Origin: Owenia fusiformis
Lineage: Eukaryota; Annelida; Polychaeta; Sabellida; Oweniidae
Direction of reading: 5' to 3'
DNA length: 64,000 bases
NCBI GenBank assembly: GCA_903813345.2
Contig: CAIIXF020000012.1
Span: 10,376,432 to 10,440,431, forward strand
The notes under the pieces are model-generated. The model searched no databases and had not been told where the DNA came from. It saw only the letters and a list, made by a program, of their open reading frames with translations. Positions 10,550 through 20,724 of the stretch are shown piece by piece. Each line of letters begins with the position of its first letter. Position 1 is the first letter of the stretch. The position numbers were made by a program, and so were the translations under genes.

Positions 10550-12374
10550 CTTTTTAGACTCCAGATGTCAATCTGGAGTCTATTGTTTTTGCCAGTATTC
10601 TTCTTATTCTTATTCTTATTATTCTTATTATTCTTTAGGAGTTTTTTCAATAACTATGAAGTATCCAGTAAGGACCATAATACAGTTTATTTAGGTTCAG
10701 TATCTAGTTGGTGGGAAATTGGGTCAATTTTTTATCTAGGTCAAAGGTCAAGAACTAGGTCAAATCCAGTACTTTGTCACTTTTTTCGATTTTGTCGGTC
10801 GTCCTTCAATATTTTGGATCCGGGTTTTTTTCATTGTGTTCCTCATAAAAAAGTAGAAAATCTAGGGTCGATTTAGTTTTTTGGTATCTCAAACCGATTT
10901 CGAGATATCAGTGTCCGAAAACGAGATCCAAAAAAAAGTTCTCCGAATCCAATGTCTAGGATATCAGTCTTATAGGAAATTTTCTCAGGATTCCGAATCT
11001 GAAAACCAAATTTCGATCTGACTTCCGGTTCAGAAGTTATGGCGTTTTGAAAATTCAAAAATCGCTAAATTTGGTGCCCCATGTTAATTCAATGGAAAAA
11101 AATATTTTTTTGAAGTGTAAAATACGAGATATAGACTAAGCACAGCTAAACATAATGGAAGCCCATAGAAGAAAGGGACCTCAAAACCTTCTTTTCATAA
11201 AAATTTGGACACCAAAATGCCTAGGTCAAAATCTAGGTCAAATTCAAAGTTTTTCCTTATTTTTGCGATTCTGACACTACAGATTAATTATATTCTTCGA
11301 AATTTTGTATACATGTAGCCAAGAGTATGCTAATAGTGTTAGCCTTTTGCCGTCAGAAAGTATTTTGACCCACTTTTGAGATATGGTGTCCGAAAAGTAG
11401 GTCAAAATAAAAAATTCTCCAAATTTAACGTTTGAGTTATGAATTAAGTATAGAATTTTCTCAGGAATCCGAATCTGCAAACCAAATTTCGATCCGACTT
11501 CCGGTTCGGAAGTGATGACATTTTGAAAGCTCAAAAATCGCTAAATTTGGTGCCCCATGTTATGTCAATGGGATAAAAGATTTTTGTGTAAAATACGAGA
11601 TATAGACTAAGTACAGCTTAAAATAATGAAAGCCTATGAAAGAAGGGGACCTCGAAGGCTATCTAACTTCAAAATTTGGACACCAAAATCCCTAGGTCAA
11701 AATCTAGGTCAAATTCATAGTTTTTCCTTATTTTTGCGATTCTGACACTATATTTAAATGATTTGCTTCAAAATTTTGTATACAGGTAGGAAAGAGTGTG
11801 CTAATAGTGTTAGCCTTTTGCCGTCAGAAAGTATTTCGACCCACTTTTAAGATATGGTGTCCGAAATGTAGGTAAAAAAAACAAACATATTTAACATATG
11901 AGTTATGAATTAAGGGTAGAATTTTCTCAGGAATTCGAGTCTGCAAACCAATTTTCGATCCGACTTCCGGTTCCGAAGTAATGGCGTGTCCAAAAAGTAG
12001 GTCAAAATAAAAATTCGCCAAATTTAACGTATGAGTTATGAATTAGGGGTAGAATTTTATCAGGAATCCGAAACTTTAAATCAAATTTAGATCCGACTTC
12101 CGGTTCGGAAGTTATGGCGTTTTGAAATTTCGGTAAATCGATCTGATGGTATCCTGATAGAAAGTCAAGAGTAGAGAAGAAAATATTGAAAAATTCATCC
12201 ATCCTTCAAATCTGATCCTATCCTATCCATCCTATCTATCCTTCCTTCGTATCAGCTTTCCTTCCTATCCTTCCTATCCTCTCCTATCATATCCTTTCTT
12301 CATATTCTGTTCTATCCTAAAAAAGTCTAGATCTGGAGTCTGAAATTGAACTTCGTTCAATTTCCAAAGTCTAG
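10550..12374 (+). mobile_element. Helentron/HINE-like non-autonomous element
   Basis: The boundaries are defined by comparison with the uninterrupted copy 1. The left end has AGACTCCAGAT (10556-10566), a 4-nt loop, then its reverse complement (10571-10581). The same ATCTGGAGTCT recurs near the right end (12331-12341), giving subterminal inverted repeats. Just inside the right end lies a CCAT/CCTT/CCTAT-rich tract (about 12190-12320). After the right subterminal repeat comes a perfect 10-bp hairpin, GAAATTGAAC-TTC-GTTCAATTTC, 6 bp before a terminal CTAG. The insertion lies between T residues with no target duplication. Subterminal repeats, a microsatellite tract, a 3' hairpin and a CTAG end are features known from Helitron/Helentron derivatives. 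No Rep-helicase is encoded. Confidence 0.7.
10902..12130. repeat. Internal ~470-bp modules of the HINE-like element
   Basis: Modules begin with a GATAT-GTGTCCGAAA phrase at about 10902, 11378 and 11849 (periods about 476 and 471), with a fourth, short one at about 11983. Each carries GACTTCCGGTTC, AAAATCGCTAAATTTGG and CTAGGTCAAA phrases. The antisense frames here are repetitive because the modules are. Confidence 0.8.
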
Positions 12375-13390
12375 TTATTTGTGCCTTTGAAACTCTTCGT
12401 CACCGAAATGCTTTTAAAATTCATAGAAATTCTGATACAGCGTTTATATATATTGTTTTCAATGTTTATATTTTTGTGACAAATACAGATTCATATAAGT
12501 TAGAGTGTTCATTGGGATGTGCTACTCCGTGGAGTTGCCATTTTCTAGTTTAGAATTTATTTTAGTATATTGACCTGTCTGCAATATGTGACGTCATAGT
12601 GGCAGGCCAATATTGGATTAATGGCCTGGCAATGTTGAAATGACGTTATTGTACTATTCCTAACTCTATCATTTAGACTGAAGTAATAAATGTGGGTGTT
12701 CTGAATAATGGACAAATATCATTTGATTTTCTTTAATGAAGTGTGAAGTTTCTTTCATTTTTATATGAATAAGTATTGCTGAGAATGATATAAGGCAAAC
12801 GGATCCTAAATATAAGATTTTACCTATAATAAATGTTTTTCACAAATAAACAATGATTTTACATTCAGCAGAAAGTGGCTTCATTTTTTGTCCTCCTGCA
12901 AAATATTAATTATTGCACTAATTTTAAACCTAGCCTTGACATGTCTTCCATTTTTGATAATAATCACTTGTCTGCTTTACTGACCTTAACTATACACAGA
13001 TGTTTCTATCAAGATATTGGGATGGGATAAAGATACTGTTATATTTTTCATGTTTGAAATTGAGTGTAATTTTCATGTAAAAACTTGATTGTTTCAAGGC
13101 CAAGCAAAATGATTGATATCAGTTGAATGTGCTTGTTCTATTATTAAGCTGAACAACTTGCCCCCCCCCCCCTCCCCCCCCCCCCCTTAGAGATTGAAAG
13201 GGTTTAAAAATAAAAACTTGAAAACATAAAATGTACTCTATGTTATTCAAGATGAATTCATACTGTAAAGAACAAAAAACTAAACACTTAACTGAACTGT
13301 TGTAGCCAGGTTATAAACCATATCATGTTACTAAATTATGTGGTTAATGTTTTTTTTTCTATTTGATGAACTGAAATGTATGTAAAATAT

Positions 13391-14035
13391 GTGTCCTTGT
13401 CCTATAATTAGGTTTTGTGCAGATGTCCAATATCATAGAACAATTTAAATCTATGTTTGTTTAGAGAATATATTCATAACTACTCGATTATTAATAATTA
13501 AACTAGTTTACTATTTACAAAATATTTATCATTTTTGTTATCCTGTCAAAACTTCTTAATATAATACTATATACTGTAATACATATAAAGATGAATTAGA
13601 TGACCTAATCAGTATGTGAATTGTGAGTGTACAAATGTATCATATATTTACTTCCTTATCATTTGTCTTTATTCCTGGAATCTAGGATTAGACTGAATAC
13701 AAATAAGGATATGTTTGTAACAAAACTCACCAACTCTAAACAATTCTCTTCCTATTAATCAACATACACAGTCTATTTTCTGTATTATTTGTATGATTTA
13801 GAGGAAATCACACTTATTAACAAAAAATACACTGCAGGACTTCCAATTTTTAACATATAAGACAATGAGTAATTTTAAAAAATCAGTTCAATTTTAAGTG
13901 ACTCCTTGAATGAGAAGAGGATAACACATTTAGAGGATATTCTGATGCCAAAGGGTGAGTTTTTTCCTCACATTTTTTCTTTAAATTTTAGTTTCTAAGA
14001 TTTTGAGAGTAAAATATCATGTGTTATTATACATT
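13391..14035. other. Spacer upstream of EF-hand gene 2
   Basis: AT-rich, with no coding sequence seen. A donor-like AAGG then GTGAGT at 13951-13960 could end a non-coding first exon of EF-hand gene 2, by analogy with the spliced 5' UTR of gene 1. Confidence 0.35.
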
Positions 14036-14135
14036 GAAACTTGTAAAGTGGAACACCTTTAAAAGTGGAACACCTCCCTAGTGGAACACTTTTTAGAGGT
14101 TATTAAGATGTTCCACTTAGACAGGTTTTACTGTA
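14036..14135. mobile_element. GTGGAACACC-family inverted-repeat element (short copy)
   Basis: Contains AAGTGGAACACC repeated, TAGTGGAACACTTTTTAGAGG, and ends in TTCCACTTAGACAGG then TTTTACTGTA. The family also occurs at 25536-25911 and 49575-49809. Confidence 0.65.
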
Positions 14136-14500
14136 TATTTTTTATTTTGTATTATGGCCATAATTAGTAAATAATTAGTTAGCGATAATAGCTTTTTAAC
14201 ATAAAATTCTTTTAATTGTGTGAAATCAGAAGAGGCCCAATAAATGACATTCATTATATTAAACCAATATGAAACCTCAATGTGATGCAGAATTTACTTC
14301 TTTTAAAAGCTATGTTGATTTTAATTATTTTTTTATTGTTCATCTCCAACATTCTAATGTGAATTCTCTTTGCTGCTCTTGCACGGGCATTCAAAAATGC
14401 AGCTCTCATACTCATTTATGTTTTCTGATTTTGACATACATTTGTATGTCATTGTATGTGTTTGTAAATTGTATACTTTTGATTTCCAGGTTGAGTAAAT

Positions 14501-15106
14501 ATGAAGTCAGCATTCATTCTTGTCATTGTGACTCTTGTTGCCTTGGAATCTACAGATGCTTGGAGAAGTAGGCTTAAATTGAGTTGTCTACCTTACTGGA
14601 CCATAGCTTGTAATGACCCTACTGATTGTGCTCCAGCAAATCACAGTATATGTTGGATAGGACGCATCTTAAAAAGAATTATTCGTGTACGCAATGGTGA
14701 AAAACGATTCTCTCGTGATTTCTACATGTATGATTTAAATAATGATGAAAGGATAACTCTGTCTGAGTTTGCTACTGCTATATCATCTACACCTCAGAAA
14801 TGTGTTAAGCTGTTTGAACTTGCAGATAAAAATGGTAAGTGACATAATGTTGTTACTCTTGAGGAGATTATGTGTTATTCATGTAAAACATTTTGGTATT
14901 TCCCTCCTTAATTAAAAATTGGATGAAACATTAGTGCATAAATGCTTTAGAGATCATATTATGATGTTCATCTCAAAATAAAAACAAGATTGTTTTTCAT
15001 AATTTTTTTGTTTGTTTATGCTTTTACAGGTGATGGTGTTCTAAGTAAGAATGAGTTTTTCCCTACTCAAGGACGTGCTCCATTTCTGTTTGACTATAGT
15101 ACGTGA
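14501..15106 (+). CDS. Secreted cysteine-containing, EF-hand protein, paralog 2 (two coding exons)
   Basis: Exons 14501-14834 and 15030-15106 join across a phase-1 intron at exactly the same codon as in paralog 1, giving 136 residues. A signal peptide (1-20, ending STDA) precedes the same AWR start of the mature chain. The basic segment 21-69 keeps only four cysteines (29, 37, 43, 51) and is less regular than in paralog 1. The furin-like site has become EKR (67-69). The EF-hand half is well conserved. Loop 1 is DLNNDERITLSE at 78-89, with Glu at position 6. Loop 2 is DKNGDGVLSKNE at 109-120, canonical. A lone Cys at 101 matches Cys110 of paralog 1. An acceptor ending at 14489 lies 11 bp before the ATG, so the 5' UTR is probably spliced. 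The contrast between a conserved C-terminal half and a divergent N-terminal half suggests different selection on the two modules. Confidence 0.86.
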
Positions 15107-15947
15107 AAAAACAACAACCCAGGATGCTCCAGAGCAGATACTGACCAATCAAAAGGACTTTTTATCATAACATTGGACTGAATAACCTTCCTTCCAATGT
15201 ACTATGAACTGTCTCAAATATATTATCCCCAAAGGATATGTAATATCTTATCAAATAGTGAAATTATTAAAGGTTCAAAAGTCATTTGAAGTGCAAAATT
15301 GTGTAAATTCATTGAAAATGGAAACATGAATGTAAAAGTTTGCTTTATTTTAAAAGGTTGCTTTATTAGATCTGATTCTGCCTTTCACCATTTCACGGAG
15401 ATGTAACATTGCTGTTTTAAATATTCTTATTTGTATTTAGTGACATCTATAAAGATTTTGTGAGTTAAATGCGTACATGCATAGAAAATATGGATTTTCT
15501 ACATTTTTATTTTTGATACATTTATAGTTGTATAAAATAAATATTTTGATAAATATGATAACAGATGTTATGTTGCTACAAAAGTTAATCAACTGAAATT
15601 TTAGTCCTCTATCATCTATAAAGGTTTGTTGAATCTCCTCCCCTTCACAAGATTTCCACTAAATGTGATAAAACCAAAGGTATAAAAACAGCTCAACTGA
15701 ATGGGAATTGTATCTCACATCTTGTTCTGAAGCCATCATTACATGTATGTACATTATGAATGTATTGTCTTATGACAACTGTACAGACATGCTTTTGGTG
15801 TTATCATTATTCATAGAATTGAACTTGAATAGAGATGATTTGACTCTTGAATCATATTAATCGTTCTTGTGTTATTTTTACATACTGTACATTGTACAAC
15901 TTGGCACCTTACTCATTCAGATTTCATCAACTCAATATTGTATTATT
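15107..15947 (+). other. 3' UTR of EF-hand gene 2 and spacer
   Basis: An AAATAAATATT phrase at about 15536-15546 is the best polyadenylation candidate. No other gene is seen before the repeat at 15948. Confidence 0.4.
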
Positions 15948-16445
15948 ATGTCACCACGGAGGTCACATATTGGTGTGTTCTCCAACTTTTTTGTGGATAG
16001 CATTTGTAACAAATTTCTTGTAACAAATTCTTGTAACAAAATCTTACAACTGCCAATAACTTAACAAGTACTGTTAAGACTGGCTTCAAATTTTTCAAAA
16101 TCATATACAAGTTCTCAGAAGTTCAAATCTGACTTTAGATTTGACCTTCAATGACCTATTCCAAGTCAAAATAGGTTAAAAATGTCTCTTTCGGACTTGT
16201 TTCAAATTATCCAATTTTTCAAAATCATCTACAGTCCACAGATGTTCAAATCTGACTTTAGATTTGAGATTTGACCTTCAATGACCTTTTCAAACTTGCT
16301 TTAAATTGACCAAATTATTTTTATCAAAATAATCTACAAGTTCTCAGAAATTCAATTCTGACTTTAGATTTGAGATCTGATCTTCAGTGACCTTCTCATT
16401 TGAACTGCAACCAGGTGGAGACATAATGTCATGTTAATGCCTTGT
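15948..16445 (+). mobile_element. TGTCACCAC-family dispersed repeat carrying an internal tandem array
   Basis: The ends match the family described at 47148: TATGTCACCAC at the start, and GGTGGAGACATAATGTCA then TGTTAATGCCTTGT at the end. Between them lie three units of 106-122 bp starting at about 16101, 16224 and 16329, each with TCAAATCTGACTTTAGATTTG and GACCTTCAATGACC phrases. The array has grown inside the element. Confidence 0.65.
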
Positions 16446-16615
16446 TTTTTAATTGTTTTGGAAAAATGAATAACATATCTCTGGTTCATATTTATGTATG
16501 TATTTTTATTTATATAAATAAGTAAGAAATTAAAAAACTAATAATTTTGTTAAATGAGCCCCAGCAATGTTTAATTTACAATAAGATTAGGACAATATGT
16601 TTTTTGTTATTCCAG

Positions 16616-16721
16616 GGAGATAATGCACTTATGTAATGTTCTTATGTACAAAGGAGCATTGCAATGCGGTACAACAGCAGTGGCGAACCAGAGGCTAGTT
16701 CTCAACACAGAACCTCTTCAG
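16616..16721 (+). CDS. DNA2: DNA2 exon (first one in window)
   Basis: Acceptor TTATTCCAG ends at 16615 and donor GTATAA starts at 16722. The exon starts with the last base of a split codon, then reads [13 protein letters not shown] and onward through [11 protein letters not shown]. The matching upstream exon should end with two bases of that codon shortly after a QYRM motif. I could not find it in the window. Confidence 0.88.
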
Positions 16722-18526
16722 GTATAAATCAATAGATCAATGGTCAATACAGTGATCACCAGAAAGTGGTGACATATTGTTATAGTCTCCAACTTATTGT
16801 GGACAGTGTTTGGTGTTCGGCAGATTGTTTTTGGCATCTGTAATAAATGGCAGGTGGTGAAATTTTGCGTATAATGCCGTGGATGTTTTATAATTAATTA
16901 TCTTTTCTTATTCTTATGGCACTTGTTATTGCATATTTATTCCAGGAAGGTCAATTTTTTCAATGTACTTCCAGTCTAAAGCTTAATACTTTTTTCTTTA
17001 TTCTTATGGCACTTGTTATTGCATAGTTAATTTTTCTTCAATGTACTTCCAGTCTAAATTCCAGTACTTTTTCTATAGCCTTATGCCACATGTTATTGCA
17101 CTTCAATTTTTCTTCAATGTATTTTCAGTCTAAAGCTAAGTGGATAGAGACCTCACTGAGTGACACATCCTCACCTGTTGTGTTCCTGGATACCAGCCAG
17201 ATAGATGCACATGACTCTGTTGATGAACAGGGCCTGGTAAAGAATGAAGCGGAGGTTGAGATTGTTTGTGAAATAACAGATACGCTTATACAGGTGTGAA
17301 TGACACTGCTTGGCTTAATATCAATTATCATATTATTCTGAGCATGTTTATCTATTGATTTTTAGTAAGTCAGTAGAATTCTAGTCAAAGTTCAACTTTC
17401 CTTGAAGTATTGTTTAACTTTTGATTGTTTGTGAAATTCTTATTCAGGTGTGAATACTTTAGTTCAATATTATGAGCATTTTAATCACTGCTTTGTTGTA
17501 AAAGTAAAAAAAATTTGAGTCTAGTCTAATATTCTGATATATGCCTCAAGGCGTCACTGTGTATTACATGTAGTTTTTGATGTACATAATTTTTAGAGTT
17601 AAATAAATAATTGTAGTGTGGTGCAAAGCCAGAAGACATCGGAGTTATAGCTCCTTATCGGAACCAAGTCAAGTTAATTAAGGAGAAATTTATCCGGCAT
17701 GGTGCAAATATTGGACTAGGGTCTCATAATGGCATAGGGCATGGCATAAATAATGGAACAGCATCAGTGGAGGTGAATACTGTGGACCAGTATCAGGGAA
17801 GAGATAAGGAGATTATAATTGTGTCATTCGTTCGCAGCAGCAATGATCCAAATACACCTGTAAGTGATAAACACACTTTATATAGATTAGTAATGTATTG
17901 TCATTTTTCAATGGTTTCATGCTTATTTTACTGCTTGAAGGAAAAACTGAGACAATTTTCAATATTTTTCTAAACCTATAACTGAAACCTAGTTTTGAAA
18001 AAATAATCATCCTCTTTTTCTATACGAATATGAAATTTCTGCATTTTTGATCTCTTCATATCCCTTCTGATTCTACAGTAGTTCAATATTGGTTCATATT
18101 TTTGTATGTAATGCATAATCTATTGTATTTGCCTTTTATTTGGCGATTTTCTGTTTTTGGGCCTATAGCGTCAATTAAATTTGGCGATTATTTCAATTCG
18201 CCAAAATTCGCCAATTTAAAACGCTCGCCAAATTAAAGACAAATACACTATCCCAATGAGTTTCATGCCATCTATTGTCAGTCTTTGTAGCCATTAAAAA
18301 ATGAGGAAGTAATTCATTGAAAGTTTTTCTCTTACAGGTGGGGGAGTTACTGAAGGATTCCAGACGACTCAATGTAGCGATCACTCGTGCCAAATGTAAA
18401 CTGATCCTATTGGGTAACAAGTCTACCTTGGTCTCCTATGAACCAATCAAAACCATCCTGGATGCATTGATACCAGAACAAGTATCCTTTACTGAGAATT
18501 TTAGCTTACAGAGATTCTTGCAGTGA
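16616..18526 (+). CDS. DNA2: DNA2 helicase/nuclease, C-terminal four exons
   Basis: Exons 16616-16721, 17129-17293, 17617-17859 and 18338-18526 join in frame to the TGA at 18524-18526 and encode the last ~234 residues of DNA2, the ATP-dependent helicase/nuclease of Okazaki-fragment maturation and end resection. Visible are the VANQRLVL region after motif [13 protein letters not shown] (motif IV), [19 protein letters not shown] (motif V) and [12 protein letters not shown] (motif VI, arginine finger), ending with a short tail. Between IKEKF and [14 protein letters not shown] there is an insert of about 20 residues rich in Gly, His and Asn that I do not recall from vertebrate DNA2. The nuclease domain, Walker A motif and first RecA domain are not in the 16.6 kb upstream. 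Either the gene starts far left, with the EF-hand genes inside an intron, or this is a partial copy. Intact frames and splice sites argue against an old pseudogene. Confidence 0.93.
16760..16875 (+). mobile_element. TGTCACCAC-family repeat in a DNA2 intron
   Basis: Contains GTGGTGACATATTGTTA, TTGTGGACAGTGTTTGG, GGCATCTGTAATAAATGG and CAGGTGGTGAAATTTTGC, matching the family core seen at 27078, 47148 and 51138. Confidence 0.75.
16902..17128 (+). repeat. Tandem triplication of a splice-acceptor segment in a DNA2 intron
   Basis: Three copies of a 76-78 bp unit share TTCTTATGGCACTTGTTATTG (variant in copy 3), TTCTTCAATGTA and a CAG followed by TCTAAA. The AGs end at 16974, 17052 and 17128; only the third joins the reading frame. 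Use of the first gives Ser-Lys-Ala-stop. Use of the second gives a frame ending in a stop at the real exon start. Confidence 0.8.
17129..17293 (+). CDS. DNA2: DNA2 exon
   Basis: Fifty-five codons, phase 0 at both ends, from SKAKWIET to ITDTLIQ. Contains the VVFLDTSQ region and the Glu-rich helix before motif IV. Donor GTGTGA follows. Confidence 0.9.
17617..17859 (+). CDS. DNA2: DNA2 exon with helicase motifs IV and V
   Basis: Eighty-one codons, phase 0 at both ends, beginning [17 protein letters not shown] and ending SSNDPNTP before GTAAGTG. It carries the Gly/His/Asn-rich insert at about codons 34-53 and [19 protein letters not shown]. Confidence 0.93.
18125..18246. mobile_element. 122-bp inverted-repeat MITE in the last DNA2 intron
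   Basis: The left arm GTATTTGCCTTTTATTTGG (continuing CGA) is mirrored by TCGCCAAATTAAAGACAAATAC on the right, 22 bp with two mismatches. Further TTGGCGA/TCGCCAA words lie inside. Confidence 0.75.
18338..18526 (+). CDS. DNA2: DNA2 last coding exon with motif VI
   Basis: Begins [19 protein letters not shown] directly after the acceptor CTCTTACAG and ends at TGA 18524-18526. [20 protein letters not shown] is the arginine-finger region typical of UPF1/DNA2-type superfamily 1 helicases. Confidence 0.93.
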   Translation: MGELLKDSRRLNVAITRAKCKLILLGNKSTLVSYEPIKTILDALIPEQVSFTENFSLQRFLQ

Positions 18527-20300
18527 GACCCATCCATTTTAGTGCCCATGGGTGCTTAACTAAATTTCCTGACATTCGATGTGATTCTATTGATAATTAG
18601 ATTCAAATCATTTTTATATAGAATTAATGAGTAATGAATTTCAAGTAAATGTAGCACTGGAGATTCTCATATTTAAGGCTTACATATCTTATATATTGTG
18701 CCCATGGCAGCTCCTCCTTGGAGTTTTCAGTTTTCAACTCAGAATGGCTATATACAGAATTATGAATATGCTATATTTGGCTTACATCTGCATAACAAAA
18801 AGTTTCATAATGTTTAAAATTTATGAAAAAATATTTCACAGCAAGCAAATGTAGAGTTAGAAAACTTTTTGCTGTATCTTCTCTCACTATCTTAAACAAA
18901 TAGGCCTGTCACTCATGAAATACCAATATTACACTGTTGGCCTTAGTATAGTAAAAATAAACATAATTTATTTACAATATATCCAAGTAAGAGTAGTATT
19001 TTGTGGTTGTTTCCTTAACAGAGTGTCAGGTTGTCCAACTAACGAGATGACACTGTGCAACAAGATGACATCAGTCCATAAGATGTCACATTGCTAACTA
19101 GAAAACATTGCTCATTGCAAAACAAATGACACCTGTGTACAAGATGACTCTCAAACTAGATGACATCAGCACATTGAATGGCTCATTACTAAATAGATGA
19201 TACAGAGCACTGGTTGACATTGTCTCACATGATGACACCAACTCACTATTTGATACATTACCTAGGAGACAACAACTCAATGTGTCACTTGCTAACTCAC
19301 TAAGGTGTCACTTGCTAACTCACTAAGGTGTCACTTGCTAACTCACTAAGGTGTCACTTAGCAACTCACTAAGGTGTCACTTAGCAACTCACTAAGGTGT
19401 CACTTGCTAACTCACTAAGGTGTCACTTAGCAACTCACTAAGGTGTCACTTAGCAACTCACTAAGGTGTCACTTGCTAACTCACTAAGCTGTCACTTGCT
19501 AACTCACTAAGGTGTCACTTGCTAACTCACTAAGGTGTCACTTAGCAACTCACTAAGGTGTCACTTAGCAACTCACTAAGGTGTCACTTGCTAACTCACT
19601 AAGGTGTCACTTAGCAACTCACTAAGGTGTCACTTAGCAACTCACTAAGGTGTCACTTGCTAACTCACTAAGCTGTCACTTAGCAACTCACTAAGGTGTC
19701 ACTTGCTAACTCACTAAGGTGTCACTTAGCAACTCACTAAGCTGTCACTTGCTAACAAGGTGACTCCAGCAGACTCGATGACTTCTAAGATTCAATGTTG
19801 ATCTTAAATTGTCTGAATTGAGACTTTAATGTACGAGTTCCAAGTGTCGTAGTGTTGATGGAGATCAAGACTTGTTAATGAGAAATGAAATTAGGACAGC
19901 CAGACTGTATGCAAATATTAATAGCTAATTTAGCAAATAATATCAATGAATTTGATTTCTTGTTCAATAAAACATGTGCAAGCCTCCTTTCCATGTTAAG
20001 AACTCATCTCAGTGTAAACACTTGACAGTGTATACTGTATACATCGCAAAAAGTCCATGACTGACGTCACTGCTGTCATGATTGAAGGCTTGCCCCGCCC
20101 ATTTATCAATTTTCTGTGATTTCATGGAAAGGTGTATGCAGTACATAGAGTTGACTGGTGGAGTCAGTTGTGAACAGGAACATCATGAAGAAGAGGTCAA
20201 TGGGGCACTCACCAGAGGGCATTGTAGTGCATCAAGATACCAGAAGCATTCGTCATAGATTTTACTGTATTTGTCAAATAAAAGTTGTCATGCCTGCCTA
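18527..20300 (+). other. Probable DNA2 3' UTR
   Basis: No coding sequence is seen. AATAAA occurs at 19967-19972 and 20277-20282; either would place the minisatellite at 19284 inside the DNA2 3' UTR. From 19019 to 19283 there are degenerate GATGACA/TGACATCA words that look like decayed relatives of the array. Confidence 0.45.
19284..19756 (+). repeat. 23-bp minisatellite, 20 exact-length copies plus a partial one
   Basis: The unit is GTCACTT-XXX-AACTCACTAAG[G/C]T, exactly 23 bp with no length change over 20 copies (19284-19743), followed by a 13-bp remnant. XXX is either GCT (type A) or AGC (type B), each the reverse complement of the other. The order is A A A B B A B B A* / A A B B A B B A* / B A B* A, where * marks the AAGCT ending, so a block of eight or nine units has itself been duplicated. 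Confidence 0.97.
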
Positions 20301-20724
20301 AATAACAATGAATTATTGGAAATTAATAATTACAAATTATAAAAGATAAGGCAATCATACTTAAAGTTAAAACTAGTATCCCAGCATATGCACACTTTGG
20401 GAATTTGGACATTATGTTGCTGTTGCCCCTCATGGAGGTGAACTGTCTAGATTGAATATGTTTGGTGGAAGCATGAAATGCTGGTATTATAATGTTAATG
20501 TTACGTATTATGGATTATTTTGGGGTTTTAGCAATAGCTGGGTGCTAGTTTTATCACCAGAGGAAAGAGGTCAATTTTTTTCATCATAAGTTGGATTATC
20601 AGGCAAGAAAATTATCTTGCAAATGAATTCATTGAATTTAAATGTTAAATGATGCATTTGAACTTAGACTGCTGAAATACTTGATGCAATTGTTATAGTG
20701 AGATTGCCATCTTTGTATTACTGA

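Larger units (their letters stand above)
10150..13390. repeat. Segmental tandem duplication, copy 2, interrupted
   Basis: Matches copy 1 up to about 10549, is broken by the insertion at 10550-12374, then resumes at 12375 (TTATTTGTGCC, as at about 9198) and continues to about 13390. The poly-C run has expanded to two tracts with one T between them (about 13161-13186). The order of events is therefore duplication (or at least the ancestor of copy 1) before insertion. Confidence 0.9.

Noticed and set aside
10520-10876. 118-codon frame
   Set aside because: Spans the junction between copy 2 of the duplication and the HINE-like insertion, with a Phe/Leu run from the TTCTTATT tract.
19284-19756. 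CRISPR-like array
   Set aside because: Units are directly adjacent with no unique spacers, and the genome is eukaryotic; it is a minisatellite.
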